Part shown: in pieces, positions 55,312 through 63,261 of the stretch
Numbering within the stretch: position 1 is the first letter of the stretch
Layout: every line of letters begins with the position of its first letter
Source of the DNA: Cyclobacterium lianum
GTDB lineage: Bacteria; Bacteroidota; Bacteroidia; Cytophagales; Cyclobacteriaceae
Length of the DNA: 64,000 nucleotides
Assembly: GCF_900143075.1 (NCBI RefSeq)
Contig: NZ_FRCY01000006.1
Coordinates: 237,959-301,958 of the forward strand
Direction of reading: 5' to 3'
Notes under the pieces: generated by a model
The model's input: the letters and a program-made list of their open reading frames with translations, nothing else
Told to the model about the DNA's origin: nothing
The model's database searches: none
Program-made: the position numbers and the translations under genes

Positions 55312-55342
55312 AGCCGGTTGGTTTTGCCAACCGGCTTTTTTT
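55312..55342. terminator. Terminator-like hairpin between fecR and susC
   Basis: A perfect 10-bp stem, AGCCGGTTGG with CCAACCGGCT (55312-55321, 55327-55336), and a 5-base loop, followed on the forward strand by seven T residues. This is a text-book terminator read forwards, yet both flanking genes are on the reverse strand, where the T-run comes before the hairpin. It may still pause or attenuate reverse transcription into susC, or stop unwanted antisense transcription. Confidence 0.55.
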
Positions 55343-55368
55343 ATGGAGCATGTATGTATACCATCGTT

Positions 55369-56406
55369 TTAAAATTTTAAGTAAACTTGCTTTTCTTCTA
55401 TGCTGAATTGAAAGTCCTGTATATACGCCATACTTTTCAATACCTCTTCCAGTGTCTGGCCTTTGTACTCCCCTGAAAATCGCCAGGATACAGGCTTCGG
55501 ACCATTTATGTGCATTTCTACACCATACCAGTTTTCCAGCGTTTGCAACACCTCGTCCAGAGAGGCCCGGTCAAACCTGATCCAACCGTGTCTCCAGGCC
55601 AGCACCACATTGGAATCGAAATTCTTTACCTGATTTTTACCCGCCTGAGCATCATGGTGAAGGGCCTCCCCTGGCTCAAGCCAGACCGAATCCGCCTTCG
55701 CTTTTTCTGTTACAGTCACCGAGCCGGAAACCAGCGAAATATCGATATCCCCCCCATTCTTGTTGCGTATATTGAATGTAGTACCCAATACAGTAGTCAC
55801 CAATCCATTGGTCTCTACCCGAAAGGGCCTTAAACTGTCTTTTTCCACCTCAAAATAGGCCTCCCCTATCAATCTGACATTTCGCTCCTGGAAGTCAAAC
55901 CGCTCCGGAAAGAAGAGGCTACTATTGGCATTCAACCAAATCCGACTCCCGTCTCCCAGCGTCAATTGCAACTTTTCTCCTGCCTGAGTACTTTTTTCGA
56001 TCCAAACGGTTTCATTGGCCGCTACTCTTGGTGCCTTATCTCCAGGCATAGGCGATAGCCACCAGGCCAATCCAAAAGAAAGAAGTAGAATGGCTGCAAT
56101 GCGATGCATTGGCCCAATAGGTTGCCAACGGAAAGAATGTCCGCTTTTCAAAGCCGGTTTTTCAATCCCCTTTTGCAGTTCCGGTTCTCGCAATAATTCC
56201 TGCAAGACAGCCTCCCGGGCCCCTTTAGGAGCTTTGCGCTCCGGATACCGAACGCGGAGTAAAATTTCTCTGGCCTTTTTCAACTCTCCCACCTGACCGG
56301 GATTGGCGTCCATCCATTTTGACCAATAGCGATTCAACTGCTCATTAGGCTGCTTTACCCAGGCAACAAATTCCGGATCGGTCAGAAAATCCTCTTTGGC
56401 TTTCAT
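55369..56406 (-). CDS. FecR family anti-sigma factor
   Basis: A 345-residue membrane regulator. The N-terminal cytoplasmic part (FVAWVKQPNEQLNRYWSKWMDANP) should bind the sigma factor, followed by one membrane helix (HRIAAILLLSFGLAWWL, about 105-125), the periplasmic FecR domain (LQLTLGDGSRIWLNANSSLFFPERF to VSVTEKAKADSVWLEPGEA-like segment) and a DUF4974-like C-terminal domain (LDEVLQTLENWYGVEMHI) that contacts the STN domain of the SusC receptor. It lies between the ECF sigma gene and SusC, the usual order sigma-fecR-susC-susD in Bacteroidota. On binding of the glycan by SusC, release or activation of the sigma factor would induce the locus. Confidence 0.95.
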   Translation of the reverse strand: MKAKEDFLTDPEFVAWVKQPNEQLNRYWSKWMDANPGQVGELKKAREILLRVRYPERKAPKGAREAVLQELLREPELQKGIEKPALKSGHSFRWQPIGPMHRIAAILLLSFGLAWWLSPMPGDKAPRVAANETVWIEKSTQAGEKLQLTLGDGSRIWLNANSSLFFPERFDFQERNVRLIGEAYFEVEKDSLRPFRVETNGLVTTVLGTTFNIRNKNGGDIDISLVSGSVTVTEKAKADSVWLEPGEALHHDAQAGKNQVKNFDSNVVLAWRHGWIRFDRASLDEVLQTLENWYGVEMHINGPKPVSWRFSGEYKGQTLEEVLKSMAYIQDFQFSIEEKQVYLKF

Positions 56407-56580
56407 GCAGTTTTTCTTACTCCTTTACCGTAAATGCGGGAGGCATCCAAAACAACACCTAAAAAGTTTACATTTTTTTAATAAATATTGTTCTCATCGA
56501 AAAAATCTTCTGCCACCTTCCAATACTATCGGACACAACGACCTGGAGACCGGGGACTGAGAGACGAAGAGATGATGTGA

Positions 56581-56720
56581 GGGGAATTGATGGATGTTGA
56601 ATGAGATTGAGGGAGATTGATTGAGATTGAAGGAGGTTGAAGGAGGTTGAAGGAGATTGAGAGAGGTGGAGGGAGGTTGAGGGAGATTGAGGGAGGTGGA
56701 TGGGGATTGGCTGATGTTGT
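56581..56720. repeat. Tandem array of a 10-base repeat
   Basis: About 14 units in perfect 10-base phase, consensus RGGAGRTTGA, with the last four bases TTGA (or TGGA) nearly constant; neighbouring units read GGGAGATTGA, AGGAGGTTGA, AGGAGGTTGA, AGGAGATTGA. The array is almost purely purine/T on the forward strand. It lies in the 360-base gap between the sigma-factor and fecR genes. A reverse frame through it (56468-56770, TTG start overlapping the sigma stop codon) is open and encodes a Ser/Pro/Gln-rich repetitive peptide; I regard this as a by-product of the repeat. The rest of the gap (56407-56580, 56721-56766) shows no gene. Confidence 0.9.
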
Positions 56721-56766
56721 GAATATAAGCGGAGATATGGGCGCTTGGAGGCCTGGTCCCTACTGA

Positions 56767-57375
56767 TCAACCCAGGGCTTTTCTTAAAAAGGCCAGTGCT
56801 TTATACATCAGGTTACGTGTAGTGTGGTCGCTGTCCAATCCCAGCAAGTCCCGAATCTGGGCATAAGAAAGGCCTTCGTAAAAAAAATAATAAATGATTT
56901 CCTTCTTTCTGGGACTTAGTCCCGCTATGGCCCGGTTGAGTTCCTCAATTCGTTCGCCATCCAGTTGCTGATCGATAATGACCTGTTCATGAGACAAGAC
57001 AAAATCAAACCCTTCTTCCCCTTGTAGTGGTTCACGGCGTTGCTCCCATCCGGAACGCTGCCGGAACAATTTCCGCTTAAGGCATTTCAACAGATAAAAC
57101 CGGATATGATCCGTAGCCCCCAATTTCTTGCGGAGATTTTTTAAATCGAAAAACACCTCTTGAATGCCGTCCTTGGTAAGAGATTCATCGCCGGTCAATC
57201 GCATGCCGTAAGCGAAGAGCCGATCGAAATGCTGCTCGTAAATCTCAATAAAGGCCGCATCGCTGCCATTCCGGAATTGATCCCAAAGGGTTGCATCCGG
57301 AGTTTTTTCCACGGATCTGGTTTTGTTTCTTTCAGCAGGGAACTGCTTCAAAACGTTGAGATGAGAGAGCGGCAT
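56767..57375 (-). CDS. ECF RNA polymerase sigma factor
   Basis: A 202-residue sigma-70 family ECF factor of the FecI-like type. Region 2 is around residues 35-100 (AAFIEIYEQHFDRLFAYGMRLTG, KDGIQEVFFDLKNLRKKLG), and region 4 around 150-200 (LNRAIAGLSPRKKEIIYYFFYEGLSYAQIRDLLGLD), with the helix-turn-helix at SYAQIRDLLGLDSDHTTRNLM. It is followed by fecR and susC-susD, so it should direct transcription of the glycan locus and be controlled by FecR. The 10-base repeat array separates it from fecR, so the two may not be translationally coupled as they often are. Confidence 0.94.
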   Translation of the reverse strand: MPLSHLNVLKQFPAERNKTRSVEKTPDATLWDQFRNGSDAAFIEIYEQHFDRLFAYGMRLTGDESLTKDGIQEVFFDLKNLRKKLGATDHIRFYLLKCLKRKLFRQRSGWEQRREPLQGEEGFDFVLSHEQVIIDQQLDGERIEELNRAIAGLSPRKKEIIYYFFYEGLSYAQIRDLLGLDSDHTTRNLMYKALAFLRKALG

Positions 57376-57382
57376 GATAGGG

Positions 57383-57446
57383 TTTATTGGTAATTACCAG
57401 TTAAATTTACCCATAAATAAGGCATTTCCTAATTTTTACCAATAAA
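57383..57446. repeat. Inverted repeat upstream of the ECF sigma gene
   Basis: TTTATTGGTAA (57383-57393) and its exact reverse complement TTACCAATAAA (57436-57446) are separated by 42 bases. The first copy is part of a smaller perfect palindrome, TGGTAATTACCA (57388-57399). The element begins 8 bases upstream of the sigma-factor ATG and spans its likely promoter or leader, so it could be an operator or an mRNA hairpin. Confidence 0.55.
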
Positions 57447-57510
57447 AATAGCTCATTTTCCGATTTCAACCTATAACCTTATGTAAAACGGCATGCAAGC
57501 TTTTAATGTA

Positions 57511-57540
57511 AGGCGATCACTTTCCGGAAAGTGATCGCCT
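57511..57540 (-). terminator. Strong hairpin downstream of the small reverse gene
   Basis: A perfect 30-base palindrome (57511-57540; half-site AGGCGATCACTTTCC) forms a stem of at least 13 bp with a 4-base loop. It starts 16 bases after the stop codon of the small reverse gene and separates it from the sigma gene. On the minus strand it is followed by TACATTAAAAGC, without a long T-run, so termination efficiency is uncertain. Confidence 0.6.
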
Positions 57541-57555
57541 ACTTTTACGCCTGAT

Positions 57556-57849
57556 CTATTCTTTCGGCTTATTCTGGAATTTTTTAACGGTCCAGGCAAC
57601 GGAAAAGGAGACAAATAAACCCGTAAATAGAGCCCAATAGAACCCAAAACTAGTCGGATCCACAGACCCCAATAAAGGAAATACAACAGTGCCTCCTGCA
57701 CATTCAATTAAGTCTCCCCGGACAGCCCCATAACCACCATTGATAACAGCACTTCCCCATACTGCTCTCATGTCTACTCTACAGCGTAAATTAGAAGAAT
57801 ACCCTGATCCTTTAGCCAGCACAGTCATTTGTTCTCCAAACCTGTCCAT
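57556..57849 (-). CDS. Small hypothetical membrane protein
   Basis: A 97-residue protein with ATG start. The first 60 residues are of mixed composition with several glycines (WGSAVINGGYGAVRGDLIECAGG), and a single hydrophobic helix lies near the C-terminus (FGFYWALFTGLFVSFSVAW), followed by a basic tail (VKKFQNKPKE), as in small inner-membrane proteins with the tail in the cytoplasm. No family was recognised. It is followed by a strong hairpin. It stands between the two blocks of the glycan locus; no functional link can be shown. Chance open frames of this length occur, so it is only moderately supported. Confidence 0.4.
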   Translation of the reverse strand: MDRFGEQMTVLAKGSGYSSNLRCRVDMRAVWGSAVINGGYGAVRGDLIECAGGTVVFPLLGSVDPTSFGFYWALFTGLFVSFSVAWTVKKFQNKPKE

Positions 57850-58339
57850 CTGAAATGTTGGTTTTCATTGGTGAAATAGTTAAAAGTTTTGCCTACTCTA
57901 GTGACACCTTTTCGGCATCCGATGATAGCAATAGCAGGGTAGTTAAAAATAGAGGTTGAGTTTTATAGGAGTTAAATAAGATAATGATCTTATCAAAAAC
58001 TGCAAAAGCCTGTATGAGCTTTTAGTTTGCAGTACCTGTAACTATCAAACAATACTAAAAGTGGAGCTGAAATAACTTATTAATTTAATAAAAACAACTA
58101 ATTATTCTAAAATTTAATTTGAAAAAGTCATACCTTGAATATACATCCCGTTTGAAGCAGAAATATTGGTATATCATTGCCCATTTGATGCGACAATATC
58201 TCAATACATGTGACTTCTTTCCATTTTATCGTATAATTTTATTCGGTGAAACATTCCCAAATAGCAGACACAAAATCCATGCTGATTGCATTAAAACCAT
58301 GGCATTTTAATTTGGAGAATATCTAGTTGCCTAAGGCCA
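57850..58339. other. Intergenic region between the two blocks of the glycan locus
   Basis: About 490 bases, AT-rich in the middle (58080-58130). A 63-codon forward frame at 58119-58310 has no domain and is probably chance. I see no clear promoter, terminator or repeat; the GH78 gene ends at 58340 without a hairpin close behind it. Confidence 0.4.
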
Positions 58340-61054
58340 TCAAAACTCCAGCACATGCCTGCCACTACCCACAAGCAGCCCGGTATACGGGCCGGTGTTA
58401 CCGGTATTCCCGAGCAAGTCAGCAACAGGTACCTGTTTCCCATTCAAAAGCAAGCCCTCTTCCAATCCCTCCGGCAAGCGGATCTCAGCCGAGCTGTTTG
58501 CCGGCACTTCCAATTCCAGGGTAACATCTTCTCCAACTTTCTTCCAATGAGATCTGATCCAGCCATAGGGCGACTGGTGCCCGGCCTCTACCCATTTCAG
58601 CTCATTGTCCAAATCCGGTTGGATCAGAATCTTTCCAAACCCGGGCTGGTCTTCCAGCGGACGTATGCCAGCCAGGCCCTTGTAAAAATAATCCCCAATG
58701 GTGCCAAACATGATATGATTCCGGGACTGGGATCCGTCCCAGTTCTGAAAAAGGGTAGTGGCTCCCAGTTCATCCACCCAATAGCCCCAACCGGGAAAGC
58801 TACGTTTATTGGCCATTTCATACAAGATTTTACCCTGCCCCTGATCCATCAAAACCTGCAAAACGGCTTTGGTTCCGACCACGCCCGCATCGATATGCCC
58901 ATCTTTTGCATCGATGGCTTGTAACAATCCTGCCAAAACAGCCGCCTCCTGATCCTTTTCTACCAAGCCAACAAACAAAGGAACGGCCTGAGCTGCCTGG
59001 CCGCCGTGGTCGTAAATACCGGTTTCCAAATCATAGTAGCGACCATTGAATGCTGCCCGAATGTTTCTGGAAAGCCCGGAATAGGTATTCCGATCCTGCT
59101 CCTCTCCGGCGACTCCAGCCATTCGGGCGAGCATATCGCTGAAGTAGTAAAAAAAGGCCGAGGCCAGGAAAGGACCCTGGGTCTTGTTTTCCAATTGCTT
59201 GTGGTCGTCTATGCCAAAATTTAAGAGGTACCCCTTTGAATGGGCGTTCAGGTAATCCACATATTTTTTGAATGCCGGATAGTATTTGCGGATAATCGTA
59301 GAATCGCCTGTAAAGCGGTACAATTGCCAGGGAATTTCCATAAATGCTCCTTCCCATTGAGGTCCGTAGCCACGCTCCGGATCTTCGCTCCGGTTGTAGG
59401 TATAGCCCCATCCACTCGTGGGAATGATCCCAGGCAGATCTCCATCTGGGCGCTGCTCGTCTACAAAGTCATCTATCCACTTCAGGTAAGGCCGGGTCAG
59501 GTCAAAATTGTAGCAACCCGCTTCAGCCACGAGGAGCGCATCCCCGGACCAGCCCATCTTTTCCCGATGCGGACAATCCGTAGGATAACCGTGGTAATTG
59601 CCCAGAAAGGACCATTCAAAATTTTCCTGCAACTGGTTGAACATGTCATTTGAACTTCTGAAATAACCCTTTTCTGCCAGATCTGTATGGACCACATCGG
59701 CCTTAATATCCAGGATTTCTATTTTCGGATCACCGATTGTCACCTCCAGATACTGAAAGCCCTGGTAGGTAAAAATCGGATGCCAGGATTCCTCTCCCCC
59801 ACCTTTCAGATAATACCGGTCTGTCTGGGTATCTCCGGTCCAGATAAAACGGCTGAGTTCTTCTACGTCCAGGGTGCTGTCTGCATATATACGCTCCCCG
59901 TATCTCATTTTGACACGGGATCCCGCCGGTCCTTTTACCCGGATATTGGCCCATCCGGTGAGGTTTTGACCAAAGTCCACCACTGTGGTACTGTCATTGA
60001 CTTCCCATTGATTGTTTGCTTTCAGGGATTGGATCCGCCTGATTGGCGGCATAAGCTGAGCCGACATCTTCCCTTCAGGACCGGATATCTCTATGGCATC
60101 GTTCCATGAATGGTCAGCAAAACCAGTTGCTGCCCATCCCCGCATTTCCTTACGCGCATCGTAGCTTTCGCCATTGTGCACTCCGTCAAAAATGATTGGG
60201 CCATCCATGCTAAATTTCCAGTCCGTTCCGCAATATATCCAATGTTCCTGCCCTTCCTTATTCACTACCCTCAGCTGTACCCTGAGGGCAGGTGAAGCCC
60301 TCCAGGGTGCCTGATCAAAATCCCAGGCCTCCCGGGTATGCTGATTGTACCAGCCATTTCCCAATACCACACCGATAACGTTGCCGCCCTTTTGAAGCAA
60401 CTGACTTACATCATGAATCACATACTTCACCCTTTTATCATACCGGGTCATGGCGGGATCCAGCACATGGTCCCCCACTTTCTCTCCATTGATCCATGCT
60501 TCGTGGTAACCCAATCCGGAAATATACAGTCTGGCAGATTGGATATCTTCCGATATTTGAAAGCTTTTGCGAAAAAAAGGTGCCGGTGTGAGGGGTGGCT
60601 CTTCTCTAACCTCCTCTAAATAGGAAATCCACGGTGCCACCCAGTTGCTTTCCTCCATCAAACCCATTTCAAACCAACTGACATCACTTTCCGAAACCTG
60701 ATCCTGCTCATCCCATACCATCACCTTCCAATACAACCGCTGTCCTGCCTGTGGCTCCTTGCCCCGGTAGGCCAATCCCCGGGAACGGGTAGAAAAAACC
60801 TTTCCTGAATCCCAAAGATCTGACCTTCCTCTTTCCAGCTTTTCCGGATTGCTACCCACTAAAATCCGGTAGGCCGACTGTCTGAAACCGGATTCAACAG
60901 CTATTTTCCAGCTAAAAAAAGGATCTTCTTCCAGACCCATAGGGTTTTCCAGGTGATTGGTGGTTAGCTGGTGAACTTTAAAATTGCGCTTCTCCTGGCA
61001 GGCAATCAGAAGCGTCAGTGATAGCAAGAGTGTAATTAATTTATTGTGCATCAT
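58340..61054 (-). CDS. Alpha-L-rhamnosidase (GH78, lipoprotein)
   Basis: A 904-residue glycoside hydrolase that releases terminal alpha-L-rhamnose. The signal ends LLIAC. From the N-terminus it has a beta-sandwich (LENPMGLEEDPFFSWKI with the AYRIL and LYWKVMVWDE segments typical of the family), a second beta domain, and the alpha/alpha barrel from about residue 450. There YPTDCPHREKMGWSGDALL and the later WVDELGATTLFQNWDG with SRNHIMFGTIGDYFYKGL hold the catalytic acidic residues and the conserved histidine. The ATG at 61054 shares its first base with the stop of the upstream gene (TGATG), indicating translational coupling; an alternative TTG lies one codon before. Confidence 0.95.
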   Translation of the reverse strand: MMHNKLITLLLSLTLLIACQEKRNFKVHQLTTNHLENPMGLEEDPFFSWKIAVESGFRQSAYRILVGSNPEKLERGRSDLWDSGKVFSTRSRGLAYRGKEPQAGQRLYWKVMVWDEQDQVSESDVSWFEMGLMEESNWVAPWISYLEEVREEPPLTPAPFFRKSFQISEDIQSARLYISGLGYHEAWINGEKVGDHVLDPAMTRYDKRVKYVIHDVSQLLQKGGNVIGVVLGNGWYNQHTREAWDFDQAPWRASPALRVQLRVVNKEGQEHWIYCGTDWKFSMDGPIIFDGVHNGESYDARKEMRGWAATGFADHSWNDAIEISGPEGKMSAQLMPPIRRIQSLKANNQWEVNDSTTVVDFGQNLTGWANIRVKGPAGSRVKMRYGERIYADSTLDVEELSRFIWTGDTQTDRYYLKGGGEESWHPIFTYQGFQYLEVTIGDPKIEILDIKADVVHTDLAEKGYFRSSNDMFNQLQENFEWSFLGNYHGYPTDCPHREKMGWSGDALLVAEAGCYNFDLTRPYLKWIDDFVDEQRPDGDLPGIIPTSGWGYTYNRSEDPERGYGPQWEGAFMEIPWQLYRFTGDSTIIRKYYPAFKKYVDYLNAHSKGYLLNFGIDDHKQLENKTQGPFLASAFFYYFSDMLARMAGVAGEEQDRNTYSGLSRNIRAAFNGRYYDLETGIYDHGGQAAQAVPLFVGLVEKDQEAAVLAGLLQAIDAKDGHIDAGVVGTKAVLQVLMDQGQGKILYEMANKRSFPGWGYWVDELGATTLFQNWDGSQSRNHIMFGTIGDYFYKGLAGIRPLEDQPGFGKILIQPDLDNELKWVEAGHQSPYGWIRSHWKKVGEDVTLELEVPANSSAEIRLPEGLEEGLLLNGKQVPVADLLGNTGNTGPYTGLLVGSGRHVLEF

Positions 61055-63258
61055 CAATGCTTTTTATCTGTGGACATGATGTACCTGTGCTCTCCGGCAA
61101 TGTGCACAAATGGTTCGTACTTGTTCATCCACCACATTTTATCGTTGGGCATGGATTTGATTTTTTCCTGATTGACTTGGGATTCACCCAGCTGATCGGA
61201 TAACCTGATATTGGAAAAATAGACTCCGAAACCAGGGCTGTTTCCATCGTTGACATGCCAGGTGCCCAGGTTGATCAGCAGCCGGTCCAAACCGGAGATA
61301 TCCAGCCCCTGGTCCTGATAGTCAGAAAGCCAATTGAGCCGGGCTTGCTGCCAATACTCCAATTGATCATCCAGCTGAAAGTGGAGAAAGGGCACTTCTT
61401 TCTGATCGGTAAATCTGTCGGTGAGCTGGGTGGTACCCTTACCTACCCAATAGGCCATATTTAAAAGTTTGACACTTCCCTGAAAACCCTCCAGCCAGAC
61501 GAAGCCCCCGGCCCATGCTTCTGTATGGCTTGGGGATTGCTTGTCCAGGCAATAATCCAGTACGATCATTCTTGGTTTTCCATCCAGTAGTATCCCCTGA
61601 CACAAATGGTTTATGGTCTGCGGCAACCTGTCCTGGCCTGGAATATGGTATTTTCTTTTTGTGCTGTGCAGATACAAGGCTTTATAGTCCTGAAAGGTTT
61701 TTACTTCCATCTGATTGGAAGGTGCTTTGTCTTCCTGATATACATATCTGGTATGCCAATGGGCCAGCCCTGCAGAAAAGTCGCCATTTTTTATTTCTTC
61801 TCCGGCATCCAACTGCCATTTGTAATTTAACCAGAGGGGATATGCGGCTTCATTAAAATCCGGCAGTTTCTCCGGATAGGGATAAACTTCTTCAGTAACC
61901 GTCTTAAAATAAGCCCTGGCTTCATTACCCTGAATTTCAACTATCAAAACGCCCTGGGAAGGTCCTCCGTGCAGCTCTTCTTCACCAAAGGCCCTGGGCC
62001 GGTAACCTGCTGCCGGAAGATTGATCATTTTCATGCCCTGATAAGCCACGGCAGTTTTAAAAGAGGCTTTGACAGGAATGTGCACGTGCCCGCTAAATAT
62101 AAATCTGACATTACCATGAGTAGCTAATCTGTCCAGAAGCATGCGCTTTACTACCACAGATTCCGCATAATTGATCAAAGGATCAATTCCAATGGGATGA
62201 GCAGGAACATGCTGAAAAAAAAGGGTGGGTTTGTCTTTGTTTTGCTCCAGATCCTCCTCCAGCCAGTCAAAATAATGGGGATGCGTCTCAAAAAAACCTG
62301 CTCGCAAAGGGTCTGGCCATATGATAAAATGCCATTCTCCGAGATCGAAACTGTAAAGTAGGTATTCCAAACCGTTAATTGCCTTTTGGGCGCTGAAAAA
62401 ATTATTGAATTCACCCATGCGATAACCAGGTCTGAATTCGGCCTGATAGCGTGTTTCGTGGTTTCCAATGGCATAGAGAATGGGCGTTTGGATGTTTTTC
62501 AGGTACCTGTGCATGGCCTCAAAATGTGAGGCCTCGCCCTGATTGTCCACAACATCACCCAATACCAGGGTAAAGGCGGGTTTTGGATTCAGGTCATTTA
62601 TTCTGTTGACGCTGTCTTCTATAAAGGCATTGTGGATTTTCATTCGTGTCGGATGTGCTTTGGGAGTGGTCGGATCCCCTCCCTGCGGATCTGCCATGAC
62701 TGCTATGGAAAAAGCACCCTCCTGCGGTGAAATACCGATGCTTTTTGGATCGAAATGGCCGATTTCCTTGTCTAACAGGAAATTGCAACTTAGCTGAACA
62801 CCATTCTGCTGAAAAGCCAACTGCTTACTATTGACCAGCTCATTCAACAAAAATTTCATTTGTTTACCATTCAGCAAAAAGGAAATTTCTGTATCCGGAC
62901 CTGGATCAGCAATCCATATCGCAAATACATAGGGAAAGGATTTTCCTACACTGAAGGAGAAAACATTGTCTTGCCGCTCCGGACTATGGTTGGCAAATGG
63001 GTAAACGCCAATTCTACGCAGTTTTTTTTCAGGTATCTGCATCTCCAGGAGCACCTGTTGCGGTTCGACACATTCTACACCAAGTATTTCCAGCCGGACC
63101 ATGAATTGGCCCGCCCGGTTGAGCACTTCAGAAAACTTGCCGGGATTGGGATAGGTGTATACCGGCAAAGCCGGTATATCGGCACGAATCGTGCCGGCTC
63201 CCCCTATAAATGCTGAGGCACCAAGGCCAATCCTGGAAATAAAAGACCTCCTCTTCAT
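61054..63258 (-). CDS. Tat-exported calcineurin-like metallophosphatase
   Basis: A 734-residue protein. The N-terminus MKRRSFISRIGLGASAF has a twin-arginine motif and a hydrophobic stretch. After about 180 residues of beta-rich sequence, the metallophosphatase core follows: MADPQGGDP (DxQ form of the first motif), LVLGDVVDNQGE, AIGNHETRYQ, FFQHVPAHP and FSGHVHIP, all the dinuclear metal ligands. The C-terminal 230 residues (from about NGDFSAGLAHWHTRY) look like a beta-sandwich, possibly carbohydrate-binding. It starts after a 3-base gap from the sulfatase and is coupled to the rhamnosidase, so it belongs to the glycan operon. Substrate unknown; a phosphate or phosphodiester on the glycan is one possibility. 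Confidence 0.9.
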   Translation of the reverse strand: MKRRSFISRIGLGASAFIGGAGTIRADIPALPVYTYPNPGKFSEVLNRAGQFMVRLEILGVECVEPQQVLLEMQIPEKKLRRIGVYPFANHSPERQDNVFSFSVGKSFPYVFAIWIADPGPDTEISFLLNGKQMKFLLNELVNSKQLAFQQNGVQLSCNFLLDKEIGHFDPKSIGISPQEGAFSIAVMADPQGGDPTTPKAHPTRMKIHNAFIEDSVNRINDLNPKPAFTLVLGDVVDNQGEASHFEAMHRYLKNIQTPILYAIGNHETRYQAEFRPGYRMGEFNNFFSAQKAINGLEYLLYSFDLGEWHFIIWPDPLRAGFFETHPHYFDWLEEDLEQNKDKPTLFFQHVPAHPIGIDPLINYAESVVVKRMLLDRLATHGNVRFIFSGHVHIPVKASFKTAVAYQGMKMINLPAAGYRPRAFGEEELHGGPSQGVLIVEIQGNEARAYFKTVTEEVYPYPEKLPDFNEAAYPLWLNYKWQLDAGEEIKNGDFSAGLAHWHTRYVYQEDKAPSNQMEVKTFQDYKALYLHSTKRKYHIPGQDRLPQTINHLCQGILLDGKPRMIVLDYCLDKQSPSHTEAWAGGFVWLEGFQGSVKLLNMAYWVGKGTTQLTDRFTDQKEVPFLHFQLDDQLEYWQQARLNWLSDYQDQGLDISGLDRLLINLGTWHVNDGNSPGFGVYFSNIRLSDQLGESQVNQEKIKSMPNDKMWWMNKYEPFVHIAGEHRYIMSTDKKH

Positions 63259-63261
63259 TGC

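Noticed and set aside
56468-56770. 100-codon reverse frame overlapping the sigma-factor stop
   Set aside because: Most of it is the translation of the 10-base repeat, open in this frame by composition; the start is TTG and no homologous peptide is known to me.
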